Source: Ottowia massiliensis (GTDB lineage Bacteria; Pseudomonadota; Gammaproteobacteria; Burkholderiales; Burkholderiaceae_C). Taken from it: DNA of 64,000 nucleotides. The notes under the pieces are model-generated. The model saw only the letters and a program-made list of their open reading frames with translations. It was not told where the DNA came from and made no database searches. The stretch covers positions 1,054,001-1,118,000 of the forward strand of contig NZ_LT964854.1 in assembly GCF_900240305.1 (NCBI RefSeq), in the 5' to 3' direction. A program made the translations under genes and the position numbers. Shown one piece after another: positions 16,846 through 24,895 of this stretch (its first letter is position 1; every line of letters starts with the position of its first letter).

Positions 16846-17055
16846 TGAAGCGACAGTGGCCTCGTCGTCCTTGCTCAGCCTTCTCGATTGATTCAACCAG
16901 GCAAAGGCTCTCTCCACAATCCAGTGCTTGGGCAGCGCCTTAAAACCATGCCGCTTACTGCGCTTGATCACCCGCATGTTTCAGCCGAACATGCTCAGCG
17001 CTCATCCAATCAGCGCACCCGCGTAGCCGCCATCGACAAAAAGTCTTGAGGCACT
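16846..17055 (-). pseudogene. C-terminal remnant of an IS5-family transposase
   Basis: Reading the minus strand, LFVDGGYAGALIG (around 17043-17005) is followed, after a frame change, by MRVIKRSKRHGFKALPKHWI and VERAFAWLNQSRRLSKDDEA down to about 16850. These match the second Asp block and the catalytic Glu block of IS5-family transposases with the VVERTFAWL motif. No N-terminal part lies here; a central piece of the same kind of transposase is 6 kb away at 23.1 kb. From 17056 to 17260 I see no gene. Confidence 0.75.
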
Positions 17056-17260
17056 CAAAGCGCATGAACAGCCTCACAGCAAAGCCCTGGCTCCCACCCG
17101 GTCCTGAACATCTTCTGAAAGCATCACCACAGCCAGCATGTGTCTGCGACAAATCAAGCTCGTCACGGGATGCACAAGTGAAAGCAGGGTTGATGCATGA
17201 CAGGCTCCAGAACATCATGCCGCCCTTTCCAGAGCATTCACCCGCTACGGATTCCCGCTG

Positions 17261-18610
17261 ATGAACACCCTTCCTACTCTGGCGCGCCTGGCTTCTGATC
17301 TGGCCGAAGGCCGCGCCAGCGCCCGCTCGCTGGCTGAAGCCGCACTGGCGCGCGCCGAAGATGCCGCTGGCGAAGGCGCGCGCGCATTCACCCTGATTGA
17401 CCGCCCCCGCGCGCTGGCGCTGGCCGCCGCCAGCGACGCGCTGCGCAAGGCGGGCATCGTGCGCTCGCCGCTGGAAGGGCTGCCGGTGTCGGTCAAAGAC
17501 GTGTTCGACGTGGCCGGCCAAGTGACCACGGCCGGCTCGGCCGTGCTGGCCGATGCGCCGCCTGCCGCGTGCAACGCGCCCGTCATTGACCGGCTGCTGG
17601 CGGCGGGCGCGGTCATCGTGGGGCGCACCAGCATGACGGAGTTCGCCTTTTCCGGCCTGGGCCTGAACCCGCACCGGGGCACGCCGCGCAACCCCTGGGA
17701 CCGGGCCACGGGCCGCATCCCCGGCGGCTCCTCCAGCGGCGCGGCTGTTTCGGTGACGGACGGCATGGCCGCGCTGGCCATCGGCACGGACACGGGCGGC
17801 TCCGTGCGCATTCCATCGGCGCTGTGCGGGCTGACGGGCTTCAAGCCCACGCAGCGGCGCGTGAGCCGGCAAGGCGTGCTGCCGCTGTCTGCCTCGCTGG
17901 ACTCCGTCGGCCCGCTGGCCGCCAGCGTGCAGTGCTGCATCACGGCCGATGGCGTGCTCAGCGGCCAGACATGGCAGCTTCAGCCCCGGCCGCTGGCAGG
18001 CACGCGGCTGGCCTGCCCGGCAGAAATCGCGCTGGACGACATGGACGCCCACGTGGCCGCCGCCTTTGACCGCGCGCTGGAGCGTCTGCACAGCGCGGGC
18101 GCACGCGTGACGCGCCTGCCCCTGCCCGAGTGGCGCGAGCTGGCCGCCCTGCACGCCAAAGGCACGCTCTCCAACGCCGAAGCCTGGGCCTGGCACCGAC
18201 AGCGGCTGGCGGCCCAAGGCGCGGCTTACGACCCGCGCGTTCGCGCCCGCATCGAGGCGGGCCGCCAAATGGACTGCGCCGACTACATCGACCTGCTGGC
18301 CGCCCGCCGCCGCTGGATTGCACAGGTGGAGCAGCGCCTGGCCGCTTTTGACGCGCTGCTCATGCCCACCGTGCCCATTGCCGCCCCTGCCATCGCCAGC
18401 TTGCAAACCGACGACGCAGCCTACTGGCGCGCCAACGCGCTGATGCTGCGCAACACCAGCCTCATCAACTTTCTGGACGGCTGCGCCCTGAGCCTGCCCA
18501 TGCACCCGCCCGGCGAAGCGCCCGCCGCACTGATGCTGGCTGGCTGCGCCGGCACGGACGCGCGCGTGCTGGTGCTGGGGCTGGCGGTGCAGGCGCTGCT
18601 GGATTGGTGA
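17261..18610 (+). CDS. Amidase signature family hydrolase, 449 aa
   Basis: The Ser-cisSer-Lys triad regions are all readable: Lys in LEGLPVSVKDVFDVAG, the cis-Ser/Ser loop in GRIPGGSSSGAAVS and GTDTGGSVRIPSALCG, then TGFKPTQRRVSR. It is related to GatA (a true GatA is present at 52 kb) but lacks gatB/gatC neighbours. It therefore likely hydrolyses small amides; carbamoyl, urea or nitrile-derived amides cannot be distinguished. The conserved start MNTLPTLARLASDL is at 17261. It stands alone between a transposase remnant and the 351-bp inverted-repeat element. Confidence 0.9.
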   Translation: MNTLPTLARLASDLAEGRASARSLAEAALARAEDAAGEGARAFTLIDRPRALALAAASDALRKAGIVRSPLEGLPVSVKDVFDVAGQVTTAGSAVLADAPPAACNAPVIDRLLAAGAVIVGRTSMTEFAFSGLGLNPHRGTPRNPWDRATGRIPGGSSSGAAVSVTDGMAALAIGTDTGGSVRIPSALCGLTGFKPTQRRVSRQGVLPLSASLDSVGPLAASVQCCITADGVLSGQTWQLQPRPLAGTRLACPAEIALDDMDAHVAAAFDRALERLHSAGARVTRLPLPEWRELAALHAKGTLSNAEAWAWHRQRLAAQGAAYDPRVRARIEAGRQMDCADYIDLLAARRRWIAQVEQRLAAFDALLMPTVPIAAPAIASLQTDDAAYWRANALMLRNTSLINFLDGCALSLPMHPPGEAPAALMLAGCAGTDARVLVLGLAVQALLDW

Positions 18611-18638
18611 AGGCGCTTTCAGCGGGTGCCTGTTCCCG

Positions 18639-18989
18639 GAACCTGTTCAAAGTCTGCCCGTGGGTGTGAACAGCACAGAGCCGGGTTCTCTTGGGCCTGG
18701 CAGTTCATCACGATTCACTCTTTGCCTCTCACGGCCAGGCTCTGAACAGTCTCTCAAAAACAGGAGCAAATCTGATGGCTCCAAAACACCTTCCAGCGCT
18801 GTATCCATCAAGACATCATGCTATGAATAGAGAAGCAGGAAAACTCTATTCAACGCCCGTCCGCAGGCGCGAAAAGCAGCTCCATCGGCCTGCGGCGCTG
18901 CAACCGGCCAGCCGCTTGGCCTGTCCGTCTGCGGCTTGCGCATGGCCACCCAGTCTCATTCACTCTCGCGTCCGACTTTGAACAGGTTC
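18639..18989. mobile_element. 351-bp non-coding element with 16-bp perfect terminal inverted repeats (MITE-like)
   Basis: GAACCTGTTCAAAGTC at 18639-18654 is perfectly complementary to GACTTTGAACAGGTTC at 18974-18989. No coding sequence lies between them, but a complete interspersed repeat (18755-18842) does. A third related half-site, with TCTGAACAGTCTCTCAAA, lies at 18740-18757. The ends resemble those of IS5-family elements (GAG-N-CTGTTC). No clear target duplication is seen. This may be a non-autonomous element or an IS with its interior deleted. Confidence 0.55.
18755..18842 (+). repeat. Interspersed ~85-bp repeat, copy 5 (forward), inside the 351-bp element
   Basis: The left end AAAAACAGGAGCAAATCTGA and the right half AGACATCATGCTATGAATAG match the family. 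The centre is diverged (TATCCATCA in place of TTCCACTAG). Confidence 0.75.
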
Positions 18990-19128
18990 TCAACCTCAGG
19001 ACTTGCGCCTGACTGAAATTTGCGAAATACCTTCGCGCACGTATTGCATGTATTGCAATGAATACGCGCCATGAGGCGCATCGCAGGCATTTATTTTCAC
19101 GGCGATGGCGCGCCGCAACAAATGTATC

Positions 19129-19134
19129 TATAAT
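19129..19134 (+). promoter_or_regulatory. Perfect -10 box (TATAAT) of an orphan promoter
   Basis: TATAAT lies in a locally AT-rich stretch (ATGTATCTATAATGTAAAC) inside otherwise GC-rich DNA, followed by a hairpin and a Shine-Dalgarno sequence. The -35 hexamer at 17 bp (TGGCGC) is weak. Transcription would start near 19141. Confidence 0.45.
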
Positions 19135-19150
19135 GTAAACAAGGCGAGCG

Positions 19151-19183
19151 CCCTGCGTTGCCTTGGCAAGGCAGGGTTTGTTT
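19151..19183 (+). terminator. Hairpin with T-rich tail in a leader region (attenuator or sRNA terminator)
   Basis: CCCTGC-G-TTGC pairs with GCAA-G-GCAGGG around a CTTG loop, and TTTGTTT follows. If the -10 box at 19129 is used, the transcript would be about 40 nt long when it ends here, or continue into the mini-ORF at 19213. A role is inferred only from this layout. Confidence 0.45.
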
Positions 19184-19212
19184 AAAAGAACCGTCAAGAG
19201 AAGGAGGCTGAC

Positions 19213-19365
19213 GTGAATGCGCCGCGTATGCATTTTTACTGCGATATTCAAGCGCTGCCGTGCCCTGCCCTCCCAGAAGCGCGCTGCACAGGCGTTGCCA
19301 TCAAGCATGCTCTGGCGAAGCGGATTTTGTCTCCTGAATCCGTCTGCCGATGCTTTTTCTTATGA
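19213..19365 (+). CDS. Possible small protein, 50 aa, GTG start
   Basis: A very strong AAGGAGG (19201-19207) sits 5 nt before a GTG that opens a 50-codon frame beginning MNAPRMHFYCDIQALPCPAL and ending SPESVCRCFFL. It contains five Cys. There is no membrane helix or known motif, and codon use is not clearly coding. I list it because the ribosome binding site, leader hairpin and -10 box align in order. The rest of the 18990-19549 stretch shows no other gene. Confidence 0.35.
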   Translation: MNAPRMHFYCDIQALPCPALPEARCTGVAIKHALAKRILSPESVCRCFFL

Positions 19366-19549
19366 TTTAACCAATCTGGCCGCAGGCTGATTTTCAAATT
19401 CAGCCGTCTTGAGTATCTTCATTGGTAAAAAAGCATTGGTTCATTGATTTTCAGAAAATAAATGAACCCTGTCCTTTCCAGGAATATGCTTGATCAGCCC
19501 AGGCGGCCATGCCGCCGCTGCCGGCTCCAATAATGGAAAAGAAGTCGTC

Positions 19550-21208
19550 ATGCCCCGCTCCAGCCAGCTTCTGTATCCGGCCCGCCCGCCTGCCGAGCCT
19601 CAGGCTGCGGCCTGCCTGCTTTTGCTGCGCGACGGCCCGAAGGGCCTTCAAGTGCTGCTCACGCAACGCTCCGCCCAGGCGCGGTTCGCGCCCGGCGCCT
19701 ACGTTTTTCCGGGCGGCTGCGTGGATGCAGACGATGCCCGTCTGCCCGCTGCCACCCGCCCCCGCCAGCGGGGGCATGCGCTGACAGCCGCGCTGGCTGC
19801 CTTGCGCGAAACCTTTGAAGAAATGGGCGTGCTGCTGGCCCGCCGCCCTGACGGCCTGCCTGCCATAGCGCAAGACGTGGCCGGGCTGGAGCGCCACGCC
19901 CCGCTGGCGCCCCAATGCCAGGCGCGAGGGCTGAAACTGGCAGCGTGCGAGCTGTTTCTGCTGGCGCGCTGGATCACGGGCTGCGACTGGCCACGCCGTT
20001 ATGACGTGCCCCATTTCGTGGCCCGCATGCCATCGGGGCAGCGTCCCCAGGCGGATGGACAGGAGCAGCTCAACGCCCAGTGGCTGACGGCCAGCGCCGC
20101 GCTGGCCCGGCATGCCGCAGGCCGCCTGCCGCTCATGTTTCCCACGCTGAAAACACTGGAATGGCTCCGGAGCCAGCCCAACGTGGCCGCCGTGCTGGCC
20201 GCTTGCGCAGGCGAGGCTCCTTTGTGGACGAGCTGCCCGCGCGCGGCCCGCCGGCAGGGACGGATTGCGCGCTTCATGGAACACGAGCTGCCCTTTGGCG
20301 AGCTGGCGCTGGTCTGTCCCGATGGGCAAGGCGAGCACGAAATTGGCTGGCAGCACGAAAAGCCCGTGCCCCTGCTGCGCAATGTGCGGCGGCTGACGGC
20401 GGCCAACTCCGGCTTCATGACCGGGCCGGGCACCAACAGCTACCTGGTGGGCGACGCTGCAGCAGGTTTCATCGTGATCGATCCCGGCCCGGCTGATGAG
20501 GCTCATGTGCAGCGCCTGTGGCAGGCCGCAGGCGGGCAGGTGCGCGCCATCATCTGCACTCACTCGCACCCCGACCACGCTCCTGGCGGCTGGCTGCTGC
20601 AAGCCATGTGCTCCAAGCAAGTGCCCGTGCTGGGCCTGCCCTCGTCGCCACAGGGGCGCCCAGACAGCGCCTTCACCCCCGACCGGGCGCTGTATGACGG
20701 CGAACGCCTGCAACTGGCAGGCGAGCAAACGCACACCCTGCGCGTCATCCACACCCCCGGCCACACCGCCAACCACCTGTGCCTTGTGCTGGAGGAAGAC
20801 GGCTTGCTTTTTTCAGGCGACCACATCCTGAGCGGCAGCACCACCGTTATTGATGCGCCCGATGGCGACATGACCGTTTATCTGGCCTCGCTTGACAAAT
20901 TGGCCGCCGCCTGCGCCGCCTATGGCGCGAACTTCATCTTGCCGGCCCACGGCCACGTGCTGCATGAAGCGCAGCAGGCCATCGTCCGCCTCAAGGCCCA
21001 CCGGCTGGCCCGCGAGGCCAAAGTGCTCGCCGCCATGCGCCAGCGCCCCAGCGGCACGCTCGATGACTGGCTGCCTCTGGCCTATGCAGACGTTCCTCCC
21101 GAGGCGCATGCCGCCGCCCGCAAGTCTTTGCATGCGCACGTGCAACGCATACGCCAGCTGGATTTGCTGCGCGAAGACGGAGCCAGCGCCTGGCGGCAGG
21201 CCGCGTAG
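19550..21208 (+). CDS. NUDIX hydrolase fused to metallo-beta-lactamase-fold hydrolase, 552 aa
   Basis: The N-terminal half (about residues 15-250) is a NUDT19-like NUDIX domain: AYVFPGGCVDADD, then the box core RETFEEMGV near residue 86, separated by an insert. The C-terminal half (about 290-490) is an MBL-fold domain of the LACTB2/glyoxalase II type: STNSYLVG-like TNSYLVG, the HxHxDH motif THSHPDHAPGG near 336, HTPGHTANHLCL, SGDHILSG and PAHGHV. A winged-helix-like tail follows. Acyl-CoA or nucleotide-diphosphate cleavage for the NUDIX part and thioester or RNA hydrolysis for the MBL part are possible. ATG 19550 (MPRSSQLLYPARP) is preferred over an upstream ATG at 19490. Confidence 0.87.
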   Translation: MPRSSQLLYPARPPAEPQAAACLLLLRDGPKGLQVLLTQRSAQARFAPGAYVFPGGCVDADDARLPAATRPRQRGHALTAALAALRETFEEMGVLLARRPDGLPAIAQDVAGLERHAPLAPQCQARGLKLAACELFLLARWITGCDWPRRYDVPHFVARMPSGQRPQADGQEQLNAQWLTASAALARHAAGRLPLMFPTLKTLEWLRSQPNVAAVLAACAGEAPLWTSCPRAARRQGRIARFMEHELPFGELALVCPDGQGEHEIGWQHEKPVPLLRNVRRLTAANSGFMTGPGTNSYLVGDAAAGFIVIDPGPADEAHVQRLWQAAGGQVRAIICTHSHPDHAPGGWLLQAMCSKQVPVLGLPSSPQGRPDSAFTPDRALYDGERLQLAGEQTHTLRVIHTPGHTANHLCLVLEEDGLLFSGDHILSGSTTVIDAPDGDMTVYLASLDKLAAACAAYGANFILPAHGHVLHEAQQAIVRLKAHRLAREAKVLAAMRQRPSGTLDDWLPLAYADVPPEAHAAARKSLHAHVQRIRQLDLLREDGASAWRQAA

Positions 21209-21292
21209 CTGCATGGGAAGGGTTTGACGCCCAGCAGGCCCTGGCTCAATTCCTCGTGTTCCCTGCGTTCCGGCCCGTGCTTGCCGACCGGG

Positions 21293-22171
21293 CTACTGCC
21301 GCGCCGTGCGCGCGCTGGCAGGCGCGGCCTGCGGGTGGCTGGCGCGCCAAGGGTTGATGTCCAGCCCGCCACGGCGCGTGTAGCGGGCCTGCACCATCAG
21401 CCGCGCAGGGCGGCAGTGGCGGGTGATGTCCATGAAGATGCGCTCCACGCAGTGCTCGTGAAATTCGTTGTGCTCGCGAAAGCTCACCAGGTAGCGCAGC
21501 AGGCTGGCCTGGTCGATTTGCGGGCCGCTGTAGGCAATTTGCACGCTACCCCAATCGGGCTGGCAGGTGACGGGGCAGTTGCTCTTGAGCAAATGGCTGG
21601 TGAGCGTCTCCTGCACGGGCTGCTCGTCAAAAGCGGCGGTGAGCAGCTCCGGCGCGGGCGGGCCGTAGCGGTCGCAGGCAATGTCCAGCCTGTCCAGGCA
21701 CAGGCCCGCCAGCTCCTGCATGCGCTCGGCGCCAAAGTCTTCGGGCAGCGTCAGCCGCACGCCTGCGCCCGCCTGCATGGCGCCGCCGTGCCAGATGGCA
21801 GCGTTCACGTCGGCCAGCAGGCGCTCACGCACTTCATCCGCGCTGGCAAAGCGCGTGCCGTTGTAGCCGTTCAGGTAGAGCTTGAAAGACTTGCTTTCGA
21901 TGATGTGCGTGCTCTCGCACGGCACCGTCACATGCGCCAGCGCCACCTGCGGCTTGCCGCGCGTGTTCAGCCACGAGAGTTCGTAGGCCGTCCACACATC
22001 CGCCCCCACAAAAGGCGGCTGCCCGGCCAGGCCCAGCTCCGCCCGCTTGGGCGCGCGCGGCAGCGGCTCCAGCAAGCTGGCGTCATAACGGTCAGGGTAG
22101 TGCGTGGCCTTGCCCAGCAAGGTGCCCGCCAGCGCAGCGGCGTGTTCGGTCAGGGGAGAGCGGTCTGGCAT
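21293..22171 (-). CDS. queF: NADPH-dependent 7-cyano-7-deazaguanine reductase QueF (long form), 292 aa
   Basis: This is the two-domain (type II, E. coli-like) QueF that reduces preQ0 to preQ1 in queuosine synthesis. The QueF motif ESKSFKLYLNGYN is seen near residue 91. The catalytic Cys lies in LKSNCPVTCQPDWGSVQIAY, and the substrate-binding Glu/His block is FREHNEFHEHCVERIFMDI. The N-terminal domain gives the pseudo-dimer. The ATG is at 22171. It is transcribed toward the NUDIX-MBL gene and lies 98 bp downstream of yaaA on the same strand, so they may share a transcript. I saw no preQ1 riboswitch upstream. Confidence 0.96.
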   Translation of the reverse strand: MPDRSPLTEHAAALAGTLLGKATHYPDRYDASLLEPLPRAPKRAELGLAGQPPFVGADVWTAYELSWLNTRGKPQVALAHVTVPCESTHIIESKSFKLYLNGYNGTRFASADEVRERLLADVNAAIWHGGAMQAGAGVRLTLPEDFGAERMQELAGLCLDRLDIACDRYGPPAPELLTAAFDEQPVQETLTSHLLKSNCPVTCQPDWGSVQIAYSGPQIDQASLLRYLVSFREHNEFHEHCVERIFMDITRHCRPARLMVQARYTRRGGLDINPWRASHPQAAPASARTARQ

Positions 22172-22269
22172 GAAAGAAAGCTCCGGTTACTCTGTTTTTG
22201 ATAGCGGCCTGCGCCCATTCCACGGGGACTTGCGGCCGATTAGCCATGGAATTGGGCCATGAAATTGGA

Positions 22270-23052
22270 CTATGAAAGCTGGCGGCGAAACACCAGCTGG
22301 CTGGCACTGGAAGCGGCGGCATCCAACGCATAGCCCTCTTCGTCAAAGCCCCGCAGGGCTTCAGGCGTGGCGGCCTGCCGTTGCACGGCCCAGCGGGCCA
22401 TCAGGCCACGGGCGCGCTTGGCGGCAAAACTTTCAACCCTGTACTGCCCGCCACGGTATTGCTGAAACACGCACGTCACCACGCGGGCGCGCAGCGCCTT
22501 CTGGTCCACCGCCCTGAAATACTCCTGCGAGGCCAGATTCACCACCACCGGCTCCGCCTCGCCTTCTTGCGCCAGCCGCTCGTTCAGATACTGCGCAATG
22601 CGGCTGCCCCAAAACTGGTAGAGATTGCCGCCAGCATCCGTGGCCAGCCGCGCGCCCATCTCCAGCCGGTAGGGCTGCATCCAGTCCAGCGGCCTGAGCA
22701 CGCCATACAGCCCGCTCAGAATGCACAGGCGCTCCTGCGCCCAGGCCAGCTGTTCAGCGCTGAACGTGCGCGCCTGAAGGCCGCCGTACACGTCGCCATC
22801 AAACGCCATCACGGCCTGCCGCGAGTTGCTGGCCGTGAACACGGGCGACCATGCCTCGTACCGCGCCACATTCAGCGCCGCCAGCTTGTCGGAAAGCCCC
22901 ATCAGGCTGGCCACCTGCTGCGGCGAAAGCTGCCGCAGCTTCTCAATCAACTGCGCCGCCTGCGCCGCAAACTGCGGCAGCGTATGCGGCAGGCCGGGCG
23001 GCAGCGGGGTTTGGTAGTCCAGCGCCTTGGCTGGTGAAAGAAGAAAAAGCAT
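22270..23052 (-). CDS. yaaA: Peroxide stress protein YaaA, 260 aa
   Basis: The protein begins MLFLLSPAKALDYQTPLPPG, the usual YaaA/DUF328 start, and contains AFDGDVYGGLQA, LYGVLRPLDWMQPYRLEMG, VNLASQEYFRAV and the basic stretch SFAAKRARGLMARW near the end. YaaA lowers free intracellular iron during H2O2 stress in E. coli and has a DNA-binding HhH-like fold. The frame continues upstream to 23361, but that part is a decayed transposase, so the ATG at 23052 is the real start. Confidence 0.95.
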   Translation of the reverse strand: MLFLLSPAKALDYQTPLPPGLPHTLPQFAAQAAQLIEKLRQLSPQQVASLMGLSDKLAALNVARYEAWSPVFTASNSRQAVMAFDGDVYGGLQARTFSAEQLAWAQERLCILSGLYGVLRPLDWMQPYRLEMGARLATDAGGNLYQFWGSRIAQYLNERLAQEGEAEPVVVNLASQEYFRAVDQKALRARVVTCVFQQYRGGQYRVESFAAKRARGLMARWAVQRQAATPEALRGFDEEGYALDAAASSASQLVFRRQLS

Positions 23053-23099
23053 GGAGCGATTGTGGGGGCGCGCCGAACAGGGCGCCAAGTTTCGGGTTG

Positions 23100-23240
23100 G
23101 CAGCAAACCAGATCCCCGGTCCTGAATGCCAGCCGAAGGCCCACCACAGCCAGCAGCAGCCCCATCGGGTGACGGCCAGGCGCTTGCGTCATCGCTGCCC
23201 CCTTTTGAGACGGGCTTGACCAATTGAGAGTCGAAGATGC
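23100..23240 (-). pseudogene. Central remnant of an IS5-family transposase
   Basis: On the minus strand, FDSQLVKPVSKGG (23235 downward) resembles the first DDE Asp block (IDSQTVKTTEKGG). In another frame MGLLLAVVGLRLAF (about 23164-23123) resembles the TQGLLLAVVVHAA segment. GIQDRGSG in the first frame again resembles SVQDRDGA. Two frame changes within 140 bp show it is dead. It abuts the start of yaaA. Confidence 0.65.
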
Positions 23241-23337
23241 CCACGCAGAAACTTGGCCCACCTGCCCGCTTGCCAGCACGGCAGTGCGCGCCACTGAAAA
23301 CCAGTTCAAAGCCTGGCCGCGAGTTATGGAAAGCGGG

Positions 23338-23420
23338 ATTTAGCTCCTTATTCAATAGCAATACGTCCTAGTGGAAAGAGCGCAGGCTCTATTTTCCGAG
23401 CCACTGAATTTGCTCCTCTT
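23338..23420 (-). repeat. Interspersed ~85-bp repeat, copy 6 (reverse)
   Basis: It reads TTTAGCTCC, CAATAGCAATACGTCCTAGTG, GCGCAGGC and GAATTTGCTCCTCTTC, matching the family in reverse with the CTAG core kept. It lies between the transposase remnant and folA. Confidence 0.85.
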
Positions 23421-23487
23421 CTTGAATCAAGAAACGCGCCGAGGCGACACGAAGTGCATTTCGGGCGGGCGGACACTGGCGCCGGGT

Positions 23488-24027
23488 TCAGCCGCTGCGC
23501 CTGACGTAGCGCACAAAGCTGAAGGGCAGGCCGCTGGCGGCGGTGTGGCTTTCGCGGCTGGCTTCGCGCCACTGGGCCGGGTCCAGAGCGGGGGCGAAGG
23601 CGTCGCCTTCAAAGTCGGCGTCGATTTCGGTGATGAGCGCCTCATCGGCCAGCGGCAGGGCCAGGGCATAGATTTGCGCGCCGCCAATGACCCAGGCGCC
23701 CGCTTGCGGCGGGCACAGCGCCAGCGCCTGCGGCAGGCTGGCGGCAGGCCGCGCGCCCGGGGCGCTCCAGCCCGGCTGGCGGGTGATGACGATGTTCACG
23801 CGGCCCGGCAGGGGGCGAAAGCGCGGCGGCAGCGAATCCCAGGTTTTGCGGCCCATGATGACGGCGCAGCCTGCGGTGGCCTGCCTGAAGTGGGCCATGT
23901 CTTGCGGCAAATGCCAAGGCAGCGCGCCTTCGCGGCCTATGACGCGGCGGCGCGCCTGCGCCCAGATCAGGCCCAGGCGGGCCGGTCTGGCCTGGGTTTG
24001 GGGCTGGGCATTGGTTTCGGCGCTCAT
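23488..24027 (-). CDS. folA: Dihydrofolate reductase, 179 aa
   Basis: DHFR landmarks: LGLIWAQARRRVIGREGALP, WHLPQDMAHFRQAT with the substrate-binding Asp, VIMGRKTWDSLP, the NADPH-binding RPLPGRVNIVITR, VIGGAQIYALALP, and the ending FSFVRYVR. It restores tetrahydrofolate used up by ThyA. Its start overlaps the thyA stop by 4 bp, giving a coupled thyA-folA operon. The N-terminus has a short extension rich in Gln/Thr/Ala. Confidence 0.95.
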   Translation of the reverse strand: MSAETNAQPQTQARPARLGLIWAQARRRVIGREGALPWHLPQDMAHFRQATAGCAVIMGRKTWDSLPPRFRPLPGRVNIVITRQPGWSAPGARPAASLPQALALCPPQAGAWVIGGAQIYALALPLADEALITEIDADFEGDAFAPALDPAQWREASRESHTAASGLPFSFVRYVRRSG

Positions 24028-24839
24028 ACGGCCACGGGCGCCTTGATGGCGGGATGGGGCTGGTAGCCGGTGATTTCAAAGTCGCCGTATTCGTAGTCGA
24101 ACAGCGAAGGCGGGCGGCGCAGCAGGCGCAGAGTGGGCCAGGGGGCGGGCTGGCGGGCCAGTTGCTCTTGCACTTGCGCGAAATGGTTGTTGTAGATGTG
24201 GCAGTCGCCGCCGGTCCAGATGAAGTCGCCTGGCTGCAAATCGCACTGCTGGGCCAGCATATGGGTGAGCAGCGCGTAGCTGGCAATGTTGAAGGGCACG
24301 CCCAGAAAAACATCGGCGCTGCGCTGGTAAAGCTGGCAGCTCAGGCGCCCGTCGGCCACGTAGAACTGAAAGAGCGCGTGGCAGGGCATGAGCGCCATGC
24401 GGTCCAGATCAGCCACATTCCAGGCGCTGACGACGATGCGGCGCGAGTCGGGCGTGGTCTTGAGCTGCTGCACCACTTGCGCGATTTGGTCGATGTGGCG
24501 GCCATCGGGCGCGGGCCAGCTGCGCCACTGCACGCCATAAACGGGGCCCAGATCGCCCGTTTGCGGATCGGCCCATTCGTCCCAGATGGTCACGCCCCGC
24601 TCTTGCAGCCAGCGGGCGTTGCCGCTGCCGCTCAGAAACCACAAAAGCTCGTAGATGATGCTTTTGAGGTGCACTTTCTTGGTGGTGACGAGGGGAAAGC
24701 CCTCTTGCAGGGCAAACCGCATCTGGTAGCCAAACACGCTGCGCGTGCCGGTGCCGGTGCGGTCGGTTTTGGCCGTGCCATGCGTGTAGACATGGCGCAT
24801 GAAGTCTTCATAAGTGGAGCGGGTGGTGGTGGCAGTCAT
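24024..24839 (-). CDS. thyA: Thymidylate synthase ThyA, 271 aa
   Basis: The protein matches ThyA along its length: RTGTGTRSVFGYQMRF, ELLWFLSGSGNARWL, GPVYGVQWRSW, RRIVVSAWNVADLDRMALMP followed by the catalytic Cys in PCHALFQFYV, then QRSADVFLGVPFNIASYALL and GGDCHIYNNH. It makes dTMP from dUMP with methylene-THF. It is the first gene of thyA-folA, and the start MTATTTRSTYEDFMRHV at 24839 is standard. Confidence 0.97.
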   Translation of the reverse strand: MTATTTRSTYEDFMRHVYTHGTAKTDRTGTGTRSVFGYQMRFALQEGFPLVTTKKVHLKSIIYELLWFLSGSGNARWLQERGVTIWDEWADPQTGDLGPVYGVQWRSWPAPDGRHIDQIAQVVQQLKTTPDSRRIVVSAWNVADLDRMALMPCHALFQFYVADGRLSCQLYQRSADVFLGVPFNIASYALLTHMLAQQCDLQPGDFIWTGGDCHIYNNHFAQVQEQLARQPAPWPTLRLLRRPPSLFDYEYGDFEITGYQPHPAIKAPVAV

Positions 24840-24895
24840 GGCCGGTGATTGTCAGGCCCGCCACCCGCTGTTTCCAGGCTCAGGGCCTGTTGGCT

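Noticed and set aside
18850..19308. Minus-strand frame of 152 codons in the gene-free stretch after the amidase gene
   Set aside because: It spans the end of the inverted-repeat element, has no ribosome binding site, and its composition is not coding-like.
22190..22290. Another copy of the interspersed repeat upstream of queF
   Set aside because: Only CTGCGCCCATTCCACGGGGAC resembles the centre, and both ends are missing, so similarity is too weak.
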